Positions 7,165 to 16,588 of a stretch of DNA of 64,000 nt are shown here, piece after piece. Each line of letters starts with the position of its first letter. Positions within the stretch are counted from its first letter, which is position 1. The translations under genes were made by a program, and so were the position numbers. The notes beneath the pieces are model-generated. The model made no database searches. It had not been told where the DNA came from and worked only from the letters and a program-made list of their open reading frames with translations. The DNA is from Micromonospora coriariae (GTDB lineage: Bacteria; Actinomycetota; Actinomycetes; Mycobacteriales; Micromonosporaceae): contig NZ_LT607412.1 of the NCBI RefSeq assembly GCF_900091455.1, positions 6,324,001-6,388,000 of the forward strand. The letters run 5' to 3'.

Positions 7165-7565
7165 CCGACCTTCGCAGCGTCGACCTCGACAACCTGGCCG
7201 ACCGCACCGGCATCCGGGTCGAGTTCTACGACCCGCTCGGCACCCGCTACGGGTTCCCCACCTTCCCCTACCACTGCGCCCCTACCGGTTTGGCCACCCT
7301 GCGGCAGCTCCGCGCCGCCGGTCTTCGCCCCGGAGGACATGACCCGGTCGCCCAGATCCTCTGGCGACACCGCAGCAACCGCCGGGTCGCCTACCTCTAC
7401 CGCGCCGACCTCGCCAAAGCGAAGCGCACCGCCACGCCCGCCCAGCGGGAGGCCATCGCCAAAGCCCTGCTCGCCCGCCGCACCTGCCGCCACTGCGGCC
7501 AGGTGAACCCCCACTACATCCCCCGCCGCTACGGCTGCTGCCTCGACTGCCACGGAGGCCACTGA
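7161..7565 (+). CDS. RRQRL-motif-like zinc-binding AICE protein
   Basis: This 134-residue protein resembles the actinobacterial family called RRQRL motif-containing zinc-binding protein. The motif region is TLRQLRAAGLRPGG (about residues 49-62), a variant of the named motif. A C-terminal zinc knuckle follows, with CRHCGQ and CCLDCHGGH supplying four or more Cys/His ligands. The basic middle part (RRVAYLYRADLAKAKR) would suit nucleic acid binding. Family members are found in AICEs and conjugative plasmids between the translocase and rep genes, as here. Function is unknown. Confidence 0.75.
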   Translation: MTDLRSVDLDNLADRTGIRVEFYDPLGTRYGFPTFPYHCAPTGLATLRQLRAAGLRPGGHDPVAQILWRHRSNRRVAYLYRADLAKAKRTATPAQREAIAKALLARRTCRHCGQVNPHYIPRRYGCCLDCHGGH

Positions 7566-8281
7566 TGCCCACCACCGCGCCGGCCAGCGCCGGCACCCGC
7601 TTGGAGGGCCTGGTCCTGGTCCTCATCCTCATCGTCGTCGGCGGCTCCGCGGGTGCCGCGTCCTTCACCCACGTTCACGACTGGACCATGGCCAACAGCC
7701 CGGCCAACACCCCGGGATGGTTCGGCTGGGCCAACGCGGTCATCTCCGAACTCGTCCCCATCGCCGCCCTGCTCACGATCCGGCGACGCCGCCGGGTTGG
7801 CGCTCCCATCGGCTACCCGATGGTCCTGCTCATCGCCGCCGCCGGCCTCTCCCTCGCCGCACAGTTGGCGGTTGCCAAGCCCGGCCCGTCCGGGTGGCTC
7901 CTGTCGGCCGTTCCCGCGCTGGCGTTCATGGCCCTGGTCAAACTCGTCCTCGCCCCCGCACCGGCCCCGCAGCCCTTGCCGCCGATCGCTGAGCCGGTCG
8001 AGCCAATCCGCGTCCAAGTGGCCGAGCAGGTCACCACCGAGCCGGCACCACAGGCCGCCATCACCCCGGCCCCGGCTGTCGAGCCGGAACCTGTCACCGC
8101 GCCGGCCTCGGAGCCGGTCGACGTCCCCGCCCATCTGCTGCCCACTGCCCGTTTCGCGGCCGTGCAGCACGAACAAGCCACAGGAGCACCCATCACGCCC
8201 GCCGAGCTGGCCGACCGGCTCGACGTCACCCCGGCCGTTGCCGGGAAGCTCCTGACCACCATCGGTGGTGGTGTCCGATGA
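7565..8281 (+). CDS. DUF2637-like (SpdB-type) membrane protein
   Basis: This 238-residue protein starts in a TGATG overlap with the previous gene. The N-terminal half has about four hydrophobic segments (residues 13-32, 55-70, 82-100 and 108-125), with the SFTHVHDW loop typical of DUF2637. The C-terminal half has a long Pro/Ala/Glu-rich linker and then a small helical domain (about 195-235, ITPAELADRLDVTPAVAGKLL) that looks like a helix-turn-helix. DUF2637 proteins are regular members of AICE and plasmid spread loci. They probably sit in the membrane during intramycelial spread. The DNA-binding tail may link membrane and DNA. Confidence 0.75.
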   Translation: MPTTAPASAGTRLEGLVLVLILIVVGGSAGAASFTHVHDWTMANSPANTPGWFGWANAVISELVPIAALLTIRRRRRVGAPIGYPMVLLIAAAGLSLAAQLAVAKPGPSGWLLSAVPALAFMALVKLVLAPAPAPQPLPPIAEPVEPIRVQVAEQVTTEPAPQAAITPAPAVEPEPVTAPASEPVDVPAHLLPTARFAAVQHEQATGAPITPAELADRLDVTPAVAGKLLTTIGGGVR

Positions 8282-8544
8282 GCATCTACCTGGTCGACAT
8301 CGAGCAGGTCACCCACACCTGCCCCGCCTACCCCGACGCCCACCCGTTCGACATCCGACGGACCCTCGTCGACGTCATTCCCGGTGGTCCCTGCCGGGCA
8401 CCGGTCACGATTCGCTGCGGCGACACCACCGCCGTGATCCCGTGCCGTCGGCACGAACCGGCCAAGCGCCAGTGCGGCGCCTGCCGGGTCATCGTCACCG
8501 AACGCACCATCACCACCCGCCACCTCACCGAGGCACGCGGCTGA
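8278..8544 (+). CDS. Small cysteine-containing AICE protein
   Basis: This is an 88-residue protein between the DUF2637 gene and the rep gene, overlapping both (ATGA upstream, TGATG downstream). Five cysteines occur, including CRRHEPAKRQCGAC near residues 60-73, which may form a zinc site. The product is otherwise unrecognised. Tight coupling to rep suggests it is made together with the initiator. Confidence 0.65.
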   Translation: MSIYLVDIEQVTHTCPAYPDAHPFDIRRTLVDVIPGGPCRAPVTIRCGDTTAVIPCRRHEPAKRQCGACRVIVTERTITTRHLTEARG

Positions 8545-10340
8545 TGGCCTCGACGCTGGACCTCACACCCCGCGCTACGGCCCGGGGTGTGGGCTCGAAC
8601 GCCGACACCATCTCCGTCTACGACTACACCGCCGAAGGCTCCGCCTTCCACCGCGCCACGAAGCCGGACTACTTCGGATGGCTGGAGCACGTCCGCGCCG
8701 CCGCCGGTTGCACCCGTCCGATCCGCCTTTCCGGCCAGCTCTTGACCGTCGAGCAGGGCACCGGCCGGGTCCTGGAGCAGCGGCACACCGACGCCATGCC
8801 GGATGCGGCGATCTACACCGCTTGCGGCAACCGCCGCGCCATCGTCTGCCCCTCCTGCGCCCACACCTACCAACGCGACGCCTTCCAACTCCTACGAGCC
8901 GGCCTCATCGGCGGCAAAGGCGTCCCCGAGACAGTTGCCCAACACCCGGCGGTGTTCGCCACGTTTACCGCACCGTCCTTCGGCACCGTGCACACCCGGG
9001 CCATCAAGCGGCACACCTGCGGCAACCGCAAACGCTGCGACTGCCGCGCCGAGCCCTGCCACGCCCGCCGCGACACCGGCCTCTGCCCCCACGGCCGACC
9101 GGCCGTCTGCTGGGCGCGACACGAGGCCGGGGACCAGGTGCTCGGGCAGCCGCTGTGCCTGGACTGCTACGACCACACCCACCAAGTCGTGTGGAACCTG
9201 TTCTCCGGCGAACTGTGGCACCGCACCAAACAAGCCGCGGAACGATGGCTCGCCAAACTCGCCCGCCGCCGAGGCATCCCCCGCGTCACCGTCGTCACCG
9301 CCTCCGGCAACATCCGCAAGGTCCCGCCGGTTCGGCTGTCGCACGGCAAGGTGGCCGAGTTCCAGGCACGCGGGGCGGTGCACTTCCACGCCCTGGTGCG
9401 CCTCGACGGCGTCCACCCCACCGACCCCACCGCCGTCATCCCGCCGCCGGCCGGGTTTAACGTGGCCGACCTGGACGAGGCGATCCGGGCCGCCGTCGAG
9501 CAGGTCGCCTTCACCAGCCCCACCCACCCCGACCAGCCGGGTGGGTGGCCTATCGCTTGGGGTGACCCGGGCAAGGGCCTGGACATCCGACCCATCAGCC
9601 TGACCGGAGGCGGTGAGGTCACCGACAGCATGGTCGCGGGCTACCTTGCCAAGTACGCCACCAAAAGCACCGAGGTAACCGGGCACCGCTCCGTCAGGCT
9701 CGACGCCGACACCATCGGCGACTATGCCGACCCCGACGGCGACCACACCGCCCGCCTCATCGACGCCTGCTGGCACACCGGCCGACCCACCAGCACACCC
9801 GTCCCGCTGTCGGAGCGGCCCCGGGAACACCGGCCCCGGCCCGGCTTCGTGAAGCGCTGGGAGTGCCCCGACTGCGGCACCCACACCCGCTACGCCGCCT
9901 GCCCCGTCTGCGTCGCCCAGCGTCAAGCCGCGCTTGACGCCGAACCGACGAAACCGGCGACGACCAACCCGTACGCCCGGCTGCGGCGGTGGGCGCACAT
10001 GCTCGGCTTCGGCGGCCACTTCCTCACCAAGGCCCGCCGCTACTCCGTCACCTTCCAACTCCTACGCGACACCCGCGTCACGTACCGACGCCACGAGCAC
10101 CAGGACCAGGCCGACGAGCAACCCGGCACCCTCCGCGCCGTCGACCACCTCGACGAAGACGACACGACGCTCATCGTCGGCACCCTCACCTTCGCCGGAG
10201 TCGGCTGGCACACCACCGGAGACGCACTCCTGGCCAACACCGCCGCCGCCATGGCACGAGAGCGACGAACCACCGGCCGCGAAGAACTCGCCCACGAACT
10301 CGGCACCACCCCCGCCGGCACCGCGCCGGCCGCCGCTTGA
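8544..10340 (+). CDS. repSA: RepSA-type rolling-circle replication initiator
   Basis: This 598-residue protein matches the replication initiator of pSAM2-like elements in layout and motifs. A cysteine/histidine-rich region (CPSCAH, CGNRKRCDCR, CLDCYDH; about residues 98-210) suggests zinc binding. The HUH metal motif is HFH at 280-282, within GAVHFHALVRLDG. The nicking-tyrosine motif is YLAKYATK at 367-374, with Tyr371 the likely nucleophile. A second zinc-like segment (CPDCGTHTRYAACPVC) lies near 443-458. It would nick the element's double-strand origin, which in related elements lies within or near rep. ATG 8544 overlaps the previous stop. Confidence 0.88.
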   Translation: MASTLDLTPRATARGVGSNADTISVYDYTAEGSAFHRATKPDYFGWLEHVRAAAGCTRPIRLSGQLLTVEQGTGRVLEQRHTDAMPDAAIYTACGNRRAIVCPSCAHTYQRDAFQLLRAGLIGGKGVPETVAQHPAVFATFTAPSFGTVHTRAIKRHTCGNRKRCDCRAEPCHARRDTGLCPHGRPAVCWARHEAGDQVLGQPLCLDCYDHTHQVVWNLFSGELWHRTKQAAERWLAKLARRRGIPRVTVVTASGNIRKVPPVRLSHGKVAEFQARGAVHFHALVRLDGVHPTDPTAVIPPPAGFNVADLDEAIRAAVEQVAFTSPTHPDQPGGWPIAWGDPGKGLDIRPISLTGGGEVTDSMVAGYLAKYATKSTEVTGHRSVRLDADTIGDYADPDGDHTARLIDACWHTGRPTSTPVPLSERPREHRPRPGFVKRWECPDCGTHTRYAACPVCVAQRQAALDAEPTKPATTNPYARLRRWAHMLGFGGHFLTKARRYSVTFQLLRDTRVTYRRHEHQDQADEQPGTLRAVDHLDEDDTTLIVGTLTFAGVGWHTTGDALLANTAAAMARERRTTGREELAHELGTTPAGTAPAAA

Positions 10341-10361
10341 CCCTCGACTACGGGAGACGAC

Positions 10362-10553
10362 ATGACCACCACGCAACCCCTCACGCTCTGGACCGTCGAA
10401 GACGTATCGACCTACCTCGGCGTCCCGGTCCAGACCCTCTACACCTGGCGCAAGCGCCGGATAGGTCCGCCCGCCGGCCGCGTCGGTCGGCATCTCCGCT
10501 ACGACCCTGACGTGGTGCGGGCGTGGTTCGCCGACCAGTCCAAGGCGGCCTGA
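10362..10553 (+). CDS. xis: Excisionase (Xis), MerR-like HTH
   Basis: This 63-residue protein consists of a single winged helix-turn-helix of the excisionase/AlpA type (TVEDVSTYLGVPVQTLYTWRKRRIGPP, then VGRHLRYDPDVVRAWF). Together with the integrase it would bend DNA at the attachment sites and favour excision. It begins after GGGAGACGAC and ends one base before the integrase start, the standard xis-int pair of AICEs. Confidence 0.9.
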   Translation: MTTTQPLTLWTVEDVSTYLGVPVQTLYTWRKRRIGPPAGRVGRHLRYDPDVVRAWFADQSKAA

Positions 10554-10554
10554 G

Positions 10555-11796
10555 ATGGCCCACATCGTTGACCGCTGGTACAAGACGGTTGCCGGCCCGG
10601 ACGGGAAGTCACGGCAGGAACCGAAGCCGGAGTGCGGGCAGGGGATGCGCTACCGCGTCCGGTACCTCGCTCCGGACGGCAAAGAGAAGTCACAGTCGTT
10701 CCCCGACAAGAAGAAGCGCGAGGCGCAAGCGTTCCTCGCCAACGTCCAGGCCGACATCCTCAAGGGCACCTACGTCGACCCCGACGCCGGTCGCACCACC
10801 TTCAAGCAGTACGCCGACGAATGGCTCGCCGCCGCCACGACCGATCTCCTCACCCGCGACCGCATCGAATACGAACTTCGGCTGCACGTGTATCCGGCCA
10901 TCGGTGACAAGCCGGTCGCGTTAATCCAACCGGCGACGGTCCGAGCGTGGGCGCGCGGGTTGCAGGAGAAGGGACTGTCCGCCGGCTACCGCCGGGTCCT
11001 GTTCAGCGACGTGTCGATGATTCTCAACGCCGCTGTAGACGACAAGAAGATCGTCAGCAATCCGTTCTCAGCCAAGAGCATCCAGCGCCCCAGGCACGTC
11101 CCCACCAAGGTCCAGCCGTGGTCAGTCGACCGGCTCACCGGGTTCCGCGCGAAGCTGCCCGACCGCTACCGAGTCGCCGTCGACCTAGGCGCGGGCTGTG
11201 GACTGCGGCAGGGAGAGATTTTCGGCGTGAGCCCTGACGACCTGGACGCAACCCGGCCAACCCTGCGATTCGTCCGTCAGATCAAGCTCGTGCGCGGCGC
11301 TCTCATCTTCGCCCCGCCCAAGGGCAGCAAGACGCGGGAGGTTCCCCTTCCGGCCTCGGTAGCTCGTCGCCTAAGCGAGCACGCCAAGCAGTACGCGCCC
11401 GTAGAGGTCACCTTGCCGTGGGGAACCCTGACCGGCGAACCCACGACAGTCACGCTCTACCTGGCCACCGCTGACGGCCTGCCGCTCAGTCGCTCGAAGT
11501 TCAACCCCGGAGTCTGGAAGCCTGCGATCCGGGCCAGCGACATCCCCGACGATCGCCACAACGGTATGCACGTCCTGCGGCACACCTACGCCTCGGTCCT
11601 CCTGGACGCCGGGGAGAGCATCAAGGCCCTGTCGACCTACCTCGGCCACGCCGACCCAGGGTTCACCCTGCGGACGTACACGCATCTCCTACCGACCAGC
11701 GAGGACCGAACGCGCCGGGCCATCGACACAGCGTTCGGTGAGAACCAGGCCGCCATTGACGGCCCGGAAGCCGTTGACGGCCTGGAGACGGCATGA
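10555..11796 (+). CDS. int: Tyrosine recombinase integrase
   Basis: This 413-residue site-specific recombinase integrates and excises the element. An N-terminal arm-type binding domain (about 30-75) and a SAM-like core-binding domain (about 80-165) precede the catalytic domain. The catalytic residues are visible as Arg218 (in LRQGE), His339 and Arg342 (HVLRH), His365 (LGHA) and the nucleophile Tyr375 (RTYTHLLP). Length and motif order are normal and nothing is missing, so the element may still be mobile. The stop lies 57 bp from the metH stop on the opposite strand, which places the attachment site in or next to the end of metH. Confidence 0.93.
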   Translation: MAHIVDRWYKTVAGPDGKSRQEPKPECGQGMRYRVRYLAPDGKEKSQSFPDKKKREAQAFLANVQADILKGTYVDPDAGRTTFKQYADEWLAAATTDLLTRDRIEYELRLHVYPAIGDKPVALIQPATVRAWARGLQEKGLSAGYRRVLFSDVSMILNAAVDDKKIVSNPFSAKSIQRPRHVPTKVQPWSVDRLTGFRAKLPDRYRVAVDLGAGCGLRQGEIFGVSPDDLDATRPTLRFVRQIKLVRGALIFAPPKGSKTREVPLPASVARRLSEHAKQYAPVEVTLPWGTLTGEPTTVTLYLATADGLPLSRSKFNPGVWKPAIRASDIPDDRHNGMHVLRHTYASVLLDAGESIKALSTYLGHADPGFTLRTYTHLLPTSEDRTRRAIDTAFGENQAAIDGPEAVDGLETA

Positions 11797-11853
11797 TCAT
11801 GGTTCAGCGGCCTTCCGGGTGACTTGAGGTGCAGGTCAGGGCACCTGCGCCCG

Positions 11854-14800
11854 TTACTTGGCGTTGAAGTAGCTCGCCTCCGGATGGTGGACCACAATGG
11901 CGTCGGTAGCCTGCTCGGGCATCAGCTGGAACTCCTCGGACAGCTCCACGCCGATCCGTTCCGACTCGAGCAGCTGCACGATCTTCGCCCGGTCCTCCAG
12001 GTCCGGACAGGCCGGGTAGCCGAACGCGTACCGGCAGCCCCGGTAGTCGTTGCGCAGCAGGCCGGCCAGGTCCGCCGGGTCGTCCTCGCCGATCGTGCGG
12101 CCGTCGGGCAGGGTCAGCTCGGCGCGGATACGCCGGTGCCAGTACTCGGCGAGTGCCTCGGTGAGCTGCACCGAGAGGCCGTGCACCTCCAGGTAGTCGC
12201 GGTACTCGTTGCGGGCGAACAGCTTCGCCGCGTACTCGCTGACCGGCTGACCCACGGTGACCAGTTGCAGCGCGACCACGTCGAGCTGGTCGCCCTTGGG
12301 CCGGAAGAAGTCGGCCAGGCAGAGCCGCCGCTCCTGCCGCTGCCTGGGGAAGGAGAACCGGGCCCGCTCGGCGTGCCCGTTCTCGTCCAGCACCACCAGG
12401 TCGTTGCCCTCGGAGTACGCGGGGAAGTAGCCGTACACGACGGCCGCCTCCAGCACCTGGTCGGCGATCAGCCGGTCCAGCCAGTAGCGCAGCCGCGGCC
12501 GGCCCTCGGTCTCCACCAGCTCCTCGTAGGACGGTCCGTTGCCGCCCCGTGCGCCGTTCAGCCCCCACTGCCCGCGGAACGTGGCCCGCTCGTCGAGCAG
12601 CGCCGCGTAGTCGGCCATCGGCACACCCTTGACCACCCGGGTGCCGAAGAACGGCGGGGTGGGCACCGCCACGTCCGCGGCCACGTCGGAGCGGACCGAC
12701 GAGTCGTGCAGCTCCGGCAGCGACTCGCTGACCATCGACCGCTGCCGTTCGCGGCGGGCTCGACGGGCCGCCAACGCGGCCTCCCGCTCCGGGTCGACCA
12801 CCGGCGCGCCGCCGCGCTTGGCGGTCATCACCCGGTCCATCAGGGACAACCCCTCGAACGCGTCCCGCGCGTAGTGCACCTGCCCGGGGAACGTCGACCG
12901 CAGGTCGTCCTCGACGTACGCCCGGGTGAGCGCCGCCCCGCCCAGCAGCACCGGCCAGCGCTCCGCGACCCCGCGGGTGGCCATCTCGGCGAGGTTCTCC
13001 TTCATGATCACGGTGCTCTTGACCAGCAGCCCGGACATGCCGATCGCGTCGGCCCGGTGCTGCTCGGCGGCGTCCAGAATGGCGCTGATCGGCTGTTTGA
13101 TGCCGATGTTCACCACCTCGTAGCCGTTGTTCGACAGGATGATGTCGACGAGGTTCTTGCCGATGTCGTGCACGTCCCCGCGCACGGTGGCCAGCACGAT
13201 GCGGCCCTTGCCGCCGTCCTCGGTGGTCTCCATGTGCGGCTCCAGGTAGGCCACCGCGGTCTTCATCACCTCGGCGGACTGGAGCACGAACGGCAGTTGC
13301 ATCTGCCCGGAGCCGAACAGCTCACCGACCACCTTCATCCCGTCCAGCAGGATGTCGTTGATGATCGACAGCGGGGACCGGCCGCCGGCCATCGCGGCGT
13401 CCAGGTCGGCCTCCAGGCCGTTGCGCTCACCGTCGATGATCCGCCGCTTGAGCCGCTCGTCCAGCGGCAACGCGGCCAACTCCTGCGCCCGGCTGGCCCG
13501 CGCGCTGGTCACGTCGACCCCCTCGAAGAGTTCGAGGAAGCGCTGCACCGGGTCGTACCCCTCGCGGCGCCGGTCGTAGACCAGGTCCAGTGCGACCTCG
13601 CGCTGCTCCTCGGGGATCTTCGTCATCGGCAGGATCTTGCTGGCGTGCACGATCGCCGAGGTCAACCCGGCCTGCACGCACTCGTGCAGGAACACCGAGT
13701 TGAGCACCTGCCGGGCCGCCGGGTTGAGGCCGAAGGAGATGTTCGAGATGCCCAGGGTGAAGTTGACTCCCGGGTAGCGGCGGGCGATCTCCCGGATCGC
13801 CTCGATCGTCTCGATGCCGTCGCGGCGGGTCTCCTCCTGCCCGGTGGCGATCGGGAAGGTCAGCGCGTCGATCAGGATGTCGGAACGGTCCATGCCCCAC
13901 CGGCCGGTCAGGTCGTCGATCAGCCGCGCCGCGACCCGGACCTTCCACTCCCGGGTACGCGCCTGCCCCTCCTCGTCGATGAGCAGCGCCACCACCGCCG
14001 CGCCGTGCTCCCGCACGACCGGCATCACCCGCGCGTACCGGGAGTCGGGGCCGTCGCCGTCCTCGAAGTTCACCGAGTTGACCACGCACCGGCCGCCGAG
14101 CATCTCCAACCCGGCCTCCACCACGTTCGGCTCGGTGGAGTCCAGCATGATCGGCAGCGTCGACGCGGTGGCGAACCGACCGGCCAGCTCCCGCATGTCC
14201 TGGGTGCCGTCGCGGCCGACGTAGTCCACACAGAGGTCGAGCAGGTGCGAGCCGTCCCGCGCCTGGCTGCGGGCGATCTCCACACAGGCCCGCCAGTCGC
14301 CGGCCAGCATCGCCTCCCGGAACGCCTTGGAACCGTTGGCGTTGGTCCGCTCCCCCACCATCAGCACCGAAGCGTCCTGGGCGAACGGCACCGGGTGGTA
14401 CACCGACGAGACGCCGGCTTCGTGCCGCGGCTCACGCGACCCGGCGGTGACGCCGTGCAGCCGCTCGGCCAGCACCCGGATGTGCTCCGGCGTGGTGCCG
14501 CAACAGCCGCCGACCAGGCCCACGCCGTACTCGGTGCTGAACCGTTCCAGCGCGTCGGCCAGCTCCACGGGAGTGAGCGGGAAGTACGCACCGTCGGCGG
14601 TCAGCACCGGCAGGCCGGCGTTCGGCATCACCGACAGCGGGATGCGGGAGTGCTGCGACAGGTACCGCAGGTGCTCGCTCATCTCCGCCGGGCCGGTGGA
14701 GCAGTTCAGCCCGATCAGGTCCACCCCGAGCGGCTCGATCGCGGCGAGGGCCGCGCCGATCTCGCTGCCCACGAGCATAGTGCCGGTGGTCTCCACGGCG

Positions 14801-15369
14801 ACGTGGCAGATGATCGGCACCGGCTGGCCCAGCTCGGCCATCGCCCGCTTCGACCCGACCACCGCCGCCTTGACCTGGAGCAGGTCCTGGCAGGTCTCGA
14901 TGATCAGCGCGTCCGCCCCGCCGGCGATCAACCCGGCGGCGTTCTCCTGGTACGCGTCGCGCAGGGTGGCGTAGTCGGCGTGCCCGAGGGTGGGGAGCTT
15001 GGTGCCCGGCCCGATCGAGCCGAGCACGAACCGGGGCCGCTGCGGGGTGCTTGCCGCGTCGGCGGCCTCCCGGGCGATCCGGGCTCCCGCCTCGGACAGC
15101 TCCCGGATGCGGTGCGGGATGTCGTACTCGCCGAGGTTGGCCAGGTTGGCGCCGAACGTGTTGGTCTCCACGCAGTCCGCGCCGGCGGCCAGGTAGGCGT
15201 CGTGCACCCCACGCACCACGTCCGGCCGGGTGACGTTGAGGATCTCATTGCACCCTTCGAGGCCGTCGAAGTCGTCGAGCGTGAGGTCCGCGGCCTGCAG
15301 CATCGTGCCCATCGCCCCGTCGGCGATGAGGATCCGGTCGGCCAGCACATCCATCAACGAAGTCCGCAC
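11854..15369 (-). CDS. metH: Cobalamin-dependent methionine synthase
   Basis: This 1171-residue protein transfers a methyl group from methyltetrahydrofolate through cobalamin to homocysteine. Domains run in order: homocysteine-binding barrel (1-310) with zinc cysteines Cys223, Cys289 and Cys290; pterin-binding barrel (about 340-600); cobalamin cap and binding module with the DVHDIG motif at 732-737, where His734 ligates cobalt; and the S-adenosylmethionine reactivation domain to the C-terminus. Length is close to the family norm. The start is GTG 15369, with ATG 15354 an alternative. I saw no cobalamin riboswitch upstream. The 3' end abuts the AICE integrase and may contain the attachment core, but the protein end looks intact. 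Confidence 0.96.
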   Translation of the reverse strand: MRTSLMDVLADRILIADGAMGTMLQAADLTLDDFDGLEGCNEILNVTRPDVVRGVHDAYLAAGADCVETNTFGANLANLGEYDIPHRIRELSEAGARIAREAADAASTPQRPRFVLGSIGPGTKLPTLGHADYATLRDAYQENAAGLIAGGADALIIETCQDLLQVKAAVVGSKRAMAELGQPVPIICHVAVETTGTMLVGSEIGAALAAIEPLGVDLIGLNCSTGPAEMSEHLRYLSQHSRIPLSVMPNAGLPVLTADGAYFPLTPVELADALERFSTEYGVGLVGGCCGTTPEHIRVLAERLHGVTAGSREPRHEAGVSSVYHPVPFAQDASVLMVGERTNANGSKAFREAMLAGDWRACVEIARSQARDGSHLLDLCVDYVGRDGTQDMRELAGRFATASTLPIMLDSTEPNVVEAGLEMLGGRCVVNSVNFEDGDGPDSRYARVMPVVREHGAAVVALLIDEEGQARTREWKVRVAARLIDDLTGRWGMDRSDILIDALTFPIATGQEETRRDGIETIEAIREIARRYPGVNFTLGISNISFGLNPAARQVLNSVFLHECVQAGLTSAIVHASKILPMTKIPEEQREVALDLVYDRRREGYDPVQRFLELFEGVDVTSARASRAQELAALPLDERLKRRIIDGERNGLEADLDAAMAGGRSPLSIINDILLDGMKVVGELFGSGQMQLPFVLQSAEVMKTAVAYLEPHMETTEDGGKGRIVLATVRGDVHDIGKNLVDIILSNNGYEVVNIGIKQPISAILDAAEQHRADAIGMSGLLVKSTVIMKENLAEMATRGVAERWPVLLGGAALTRAYVEDDLRSTFPGQVHYARDAFEGLSLMDRVMTAKRGGAPVVDPEREAALAARRARRERQRSMVSESLPELHDSSVRSDVAADVAVPTPPFFGTRVVKGVPMADYAALLDERATFRGQWGLNGARGGNGPSYEELVETEGRPRLRYWLDRLIADQVLEAAVVYGYFPAYSEGNDLVVLDENGHAERARFSFPRQRQERRLCLADFFRPKGDQLDVVALQLVTVGQPVSEYAAKLFARNEYRDYLEVHGLSVQLTEALAEYWHRRIRAELTLPDGRTIGEDDPADLAGLLRNDYRGCRYAFGYPACPDLEDRAKIVQLLESERIGVELSEEFQLMPEQATDAIVVHHPEASYFNAK

Positions 15370-15631
15370 CCGTTCAGGTTAGTGCGGTCGCCATCGAACC
15401 CCACCGCCGTCCGCGCCCGATCCCATATTGTGTCAGCGGGATCACCCTGTCCGGTTCATGGTCCTATGCCCGGTCGTCGGCCGGGCTGACCGGCGCGGCC
15501 GACGGGCCGCACCCCGGCCCGGCACGTAGGCTGACGGACGTGAAGGACAACAGGGACGCCACCGTGCCCCACGGCCCGACGACCGGGCACGGTCCCGGCG
15601 CCGGCCGCGACGAGCAGGGTGAGGTGACGGC

Positions 15632-16501
15632 GTGACCGAGTTCGACGGACTGCCGGTGCTGCGGTCCCCGGTGGCCATCGCCGCGTTCGAGGGCTGGAAC
15701 GACGCCGCCGACGCGTCCACCGCCGCGGTCGAGCACCTGGAACAGGTGTGGAACGCCCGGCCGGTCACCGAGCTGGATCCGGAGGACTTCTACGACTTCC
15801 AGGTCAGCCGGCCGACCATCACGATGGCCGACGGCGAGACCCGGCGGGTGGAGTGGCCGACGACCCGGTTCATGGTGGCCAGCCCGGAGGGCACCGAGCG
15901 GGACGTGGTGCTGATCCGGGGCATCGAGCCGAGCATGCGCTGGCGGACGTTCTGCGAGCAGGTGTTGGAGATCTGCCACAGCCTCGAGGTGGAACGGGTG
16001 GTGCTGCTCGGCGCGTTGCTCGCCGACGTGCCGTACACCCGGCCGCTGCCGATCAGCGGCAGCGCCTCCGACGCGCAGGCCGCCGAGCGCTACCAGCTCA
16101 CCCCCACCCGGTACGACGGGCCGACCGGCATCGTCGGCGTGCTGCACGACGCGTGCACCCGCGCCGAGGTGGACGCGGTGTCGTTCTGGGTGCACGTGCC
16201 GCACTACGCCAACAACCCGCCCTGCCCGAAGGCCACCCTGGCCCTGCTGCACCGGGTCGAGGAGGTCGTCGACCTGCCGGTGCCGATGGCCGACCTGGCC
16301 GAGGAGTCCGCCGAGTGGGAGCAGCGGGTGCGCAACGCCGCCGAGCAGGACGCCGAGCTCGGCGAGTACGTCCGTGAGCTGGAGGAGCGGGTCGGCGACG
16401 AGGGGATCACCCCGTTGACCGGTGACGAGATCGCCCAGGAGTTCGAGAAGTACCTGCGGCGTCGCGGCGGTTCGGCGGGCCCCACCGCCGGCTCCTGGTA
16501 G
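15632..16501 (+). CDS. PAC2 family protein
   Basis: This 289-residue protein belongs to the PAC2 (proteasome assembly chaperone 2-like) family of actinobacteria. Typical segments are FEGWNDAADAST near residue 18, LIRGIEPSMRWRTF near 85, and VPYTRPLPISG near 125. A helical acidic tail of about 60 residues ends the protein. Its molecular role in bacteria is not established; the fold suggests an assembly factor. It starts at GTG 15632 and is closed by a strong intrinsic terminator. It stands divergently from metH. Confidence 0.88.
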   Translation: MTEFDGLPVLRSPVAIAAFEGWNDAADASTAAVEHLEQVWNARPVTELDPEDFYDFQVSRPTITMADGETRRVEWPTTRFMVASPEGTERDVVLIRGIEPSMRWRTFCEQVLEICHSLEVERVVLLGALLADVPYTRPLPISGSASDAQAAERYQLTPTRYDGPTGIVGVLHDACTRAEVDAVSFWVHVPHYANNPPCPKATLALLHRVEEVVDLPVPMADLAEESAEWEQRVRNAAEQDAELGEYVRELEERVGDEGITPLTGDEIAQEFEKYLRRRGGSAGPTAGSW

Positions 16502-16523
16502 CGCCCTCTCCCCCGTTTCCGTG

Positions 16524-16558
16524 CGGGCCCCGGACCTTCATGGTTCGGGGCCCGTTTT
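16524..16558 (+). terminator. Intrinsic terminator after the PAC2 gene
   Basis: A 13-bp GC-rich stem (16524-16536 with 16542-16554, one G-T pair) and a 5-nt loop are followed at once by TTTT, 23 bp past the PAC2 stop. This is the most canonical terminator in the window. Confidence 0.85.
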
Positions 16559-16588
16559 CGCGTGTCCGGGGTAGCGCCATCTCACCCG

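Larger units (their letters stand above)
1..11853. mobile_element. Right part of an actinomycete integrative and conjugative element (AICE)
   Basis: The gene set is the AICE hallmark: a RepSA-type replication initiator, an excisionase and a tyrosine integrase in series at 8544-11796, preceded by an FtsK/TraB-like DNA translocase and small conserved plasmid proteins. Genes from 5275 to 11796 are separated by 0-86 bases and many overlap by 1 or 4 bases, which suggests one long transcript. The integrase stop is 57 bp from the metH stop, so the right junction lies near 11797-11853 or in the end of metH. No tRNA is present there and I found no matching direct repeat inside the window, so the left junction is taken to lie upstream of base 1. 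The left 3.5 kb carries accessory cargo. Confidence 0.85.

Noticed and set aside
11824..15489. Very long plus-strand open frame (1221 codons) opposite metH
   Set aside because: It is an antisense frame of a GC-rich gene, with no RBS and a His/Val/Gly-rich composition typical of shadow frames. metH on the other strand has full domain support.
15370..15540. Cobalamin riboswitch upstream of metH
   Set aside because: I could not find the conserved B12-box pattern on the minus strand in this gap. A covariance-model search (Infernal, Cobalamin family) would be decisive.
15540..15635. Possible 31-codon leader ORF upstream of the PAC2 gene, overlapping its start
   Set aside because: It is in frame to an overlapping stop and could be coupled, but there is no RBS and no recognisable peptide. 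The evidence is too thin to annotate.
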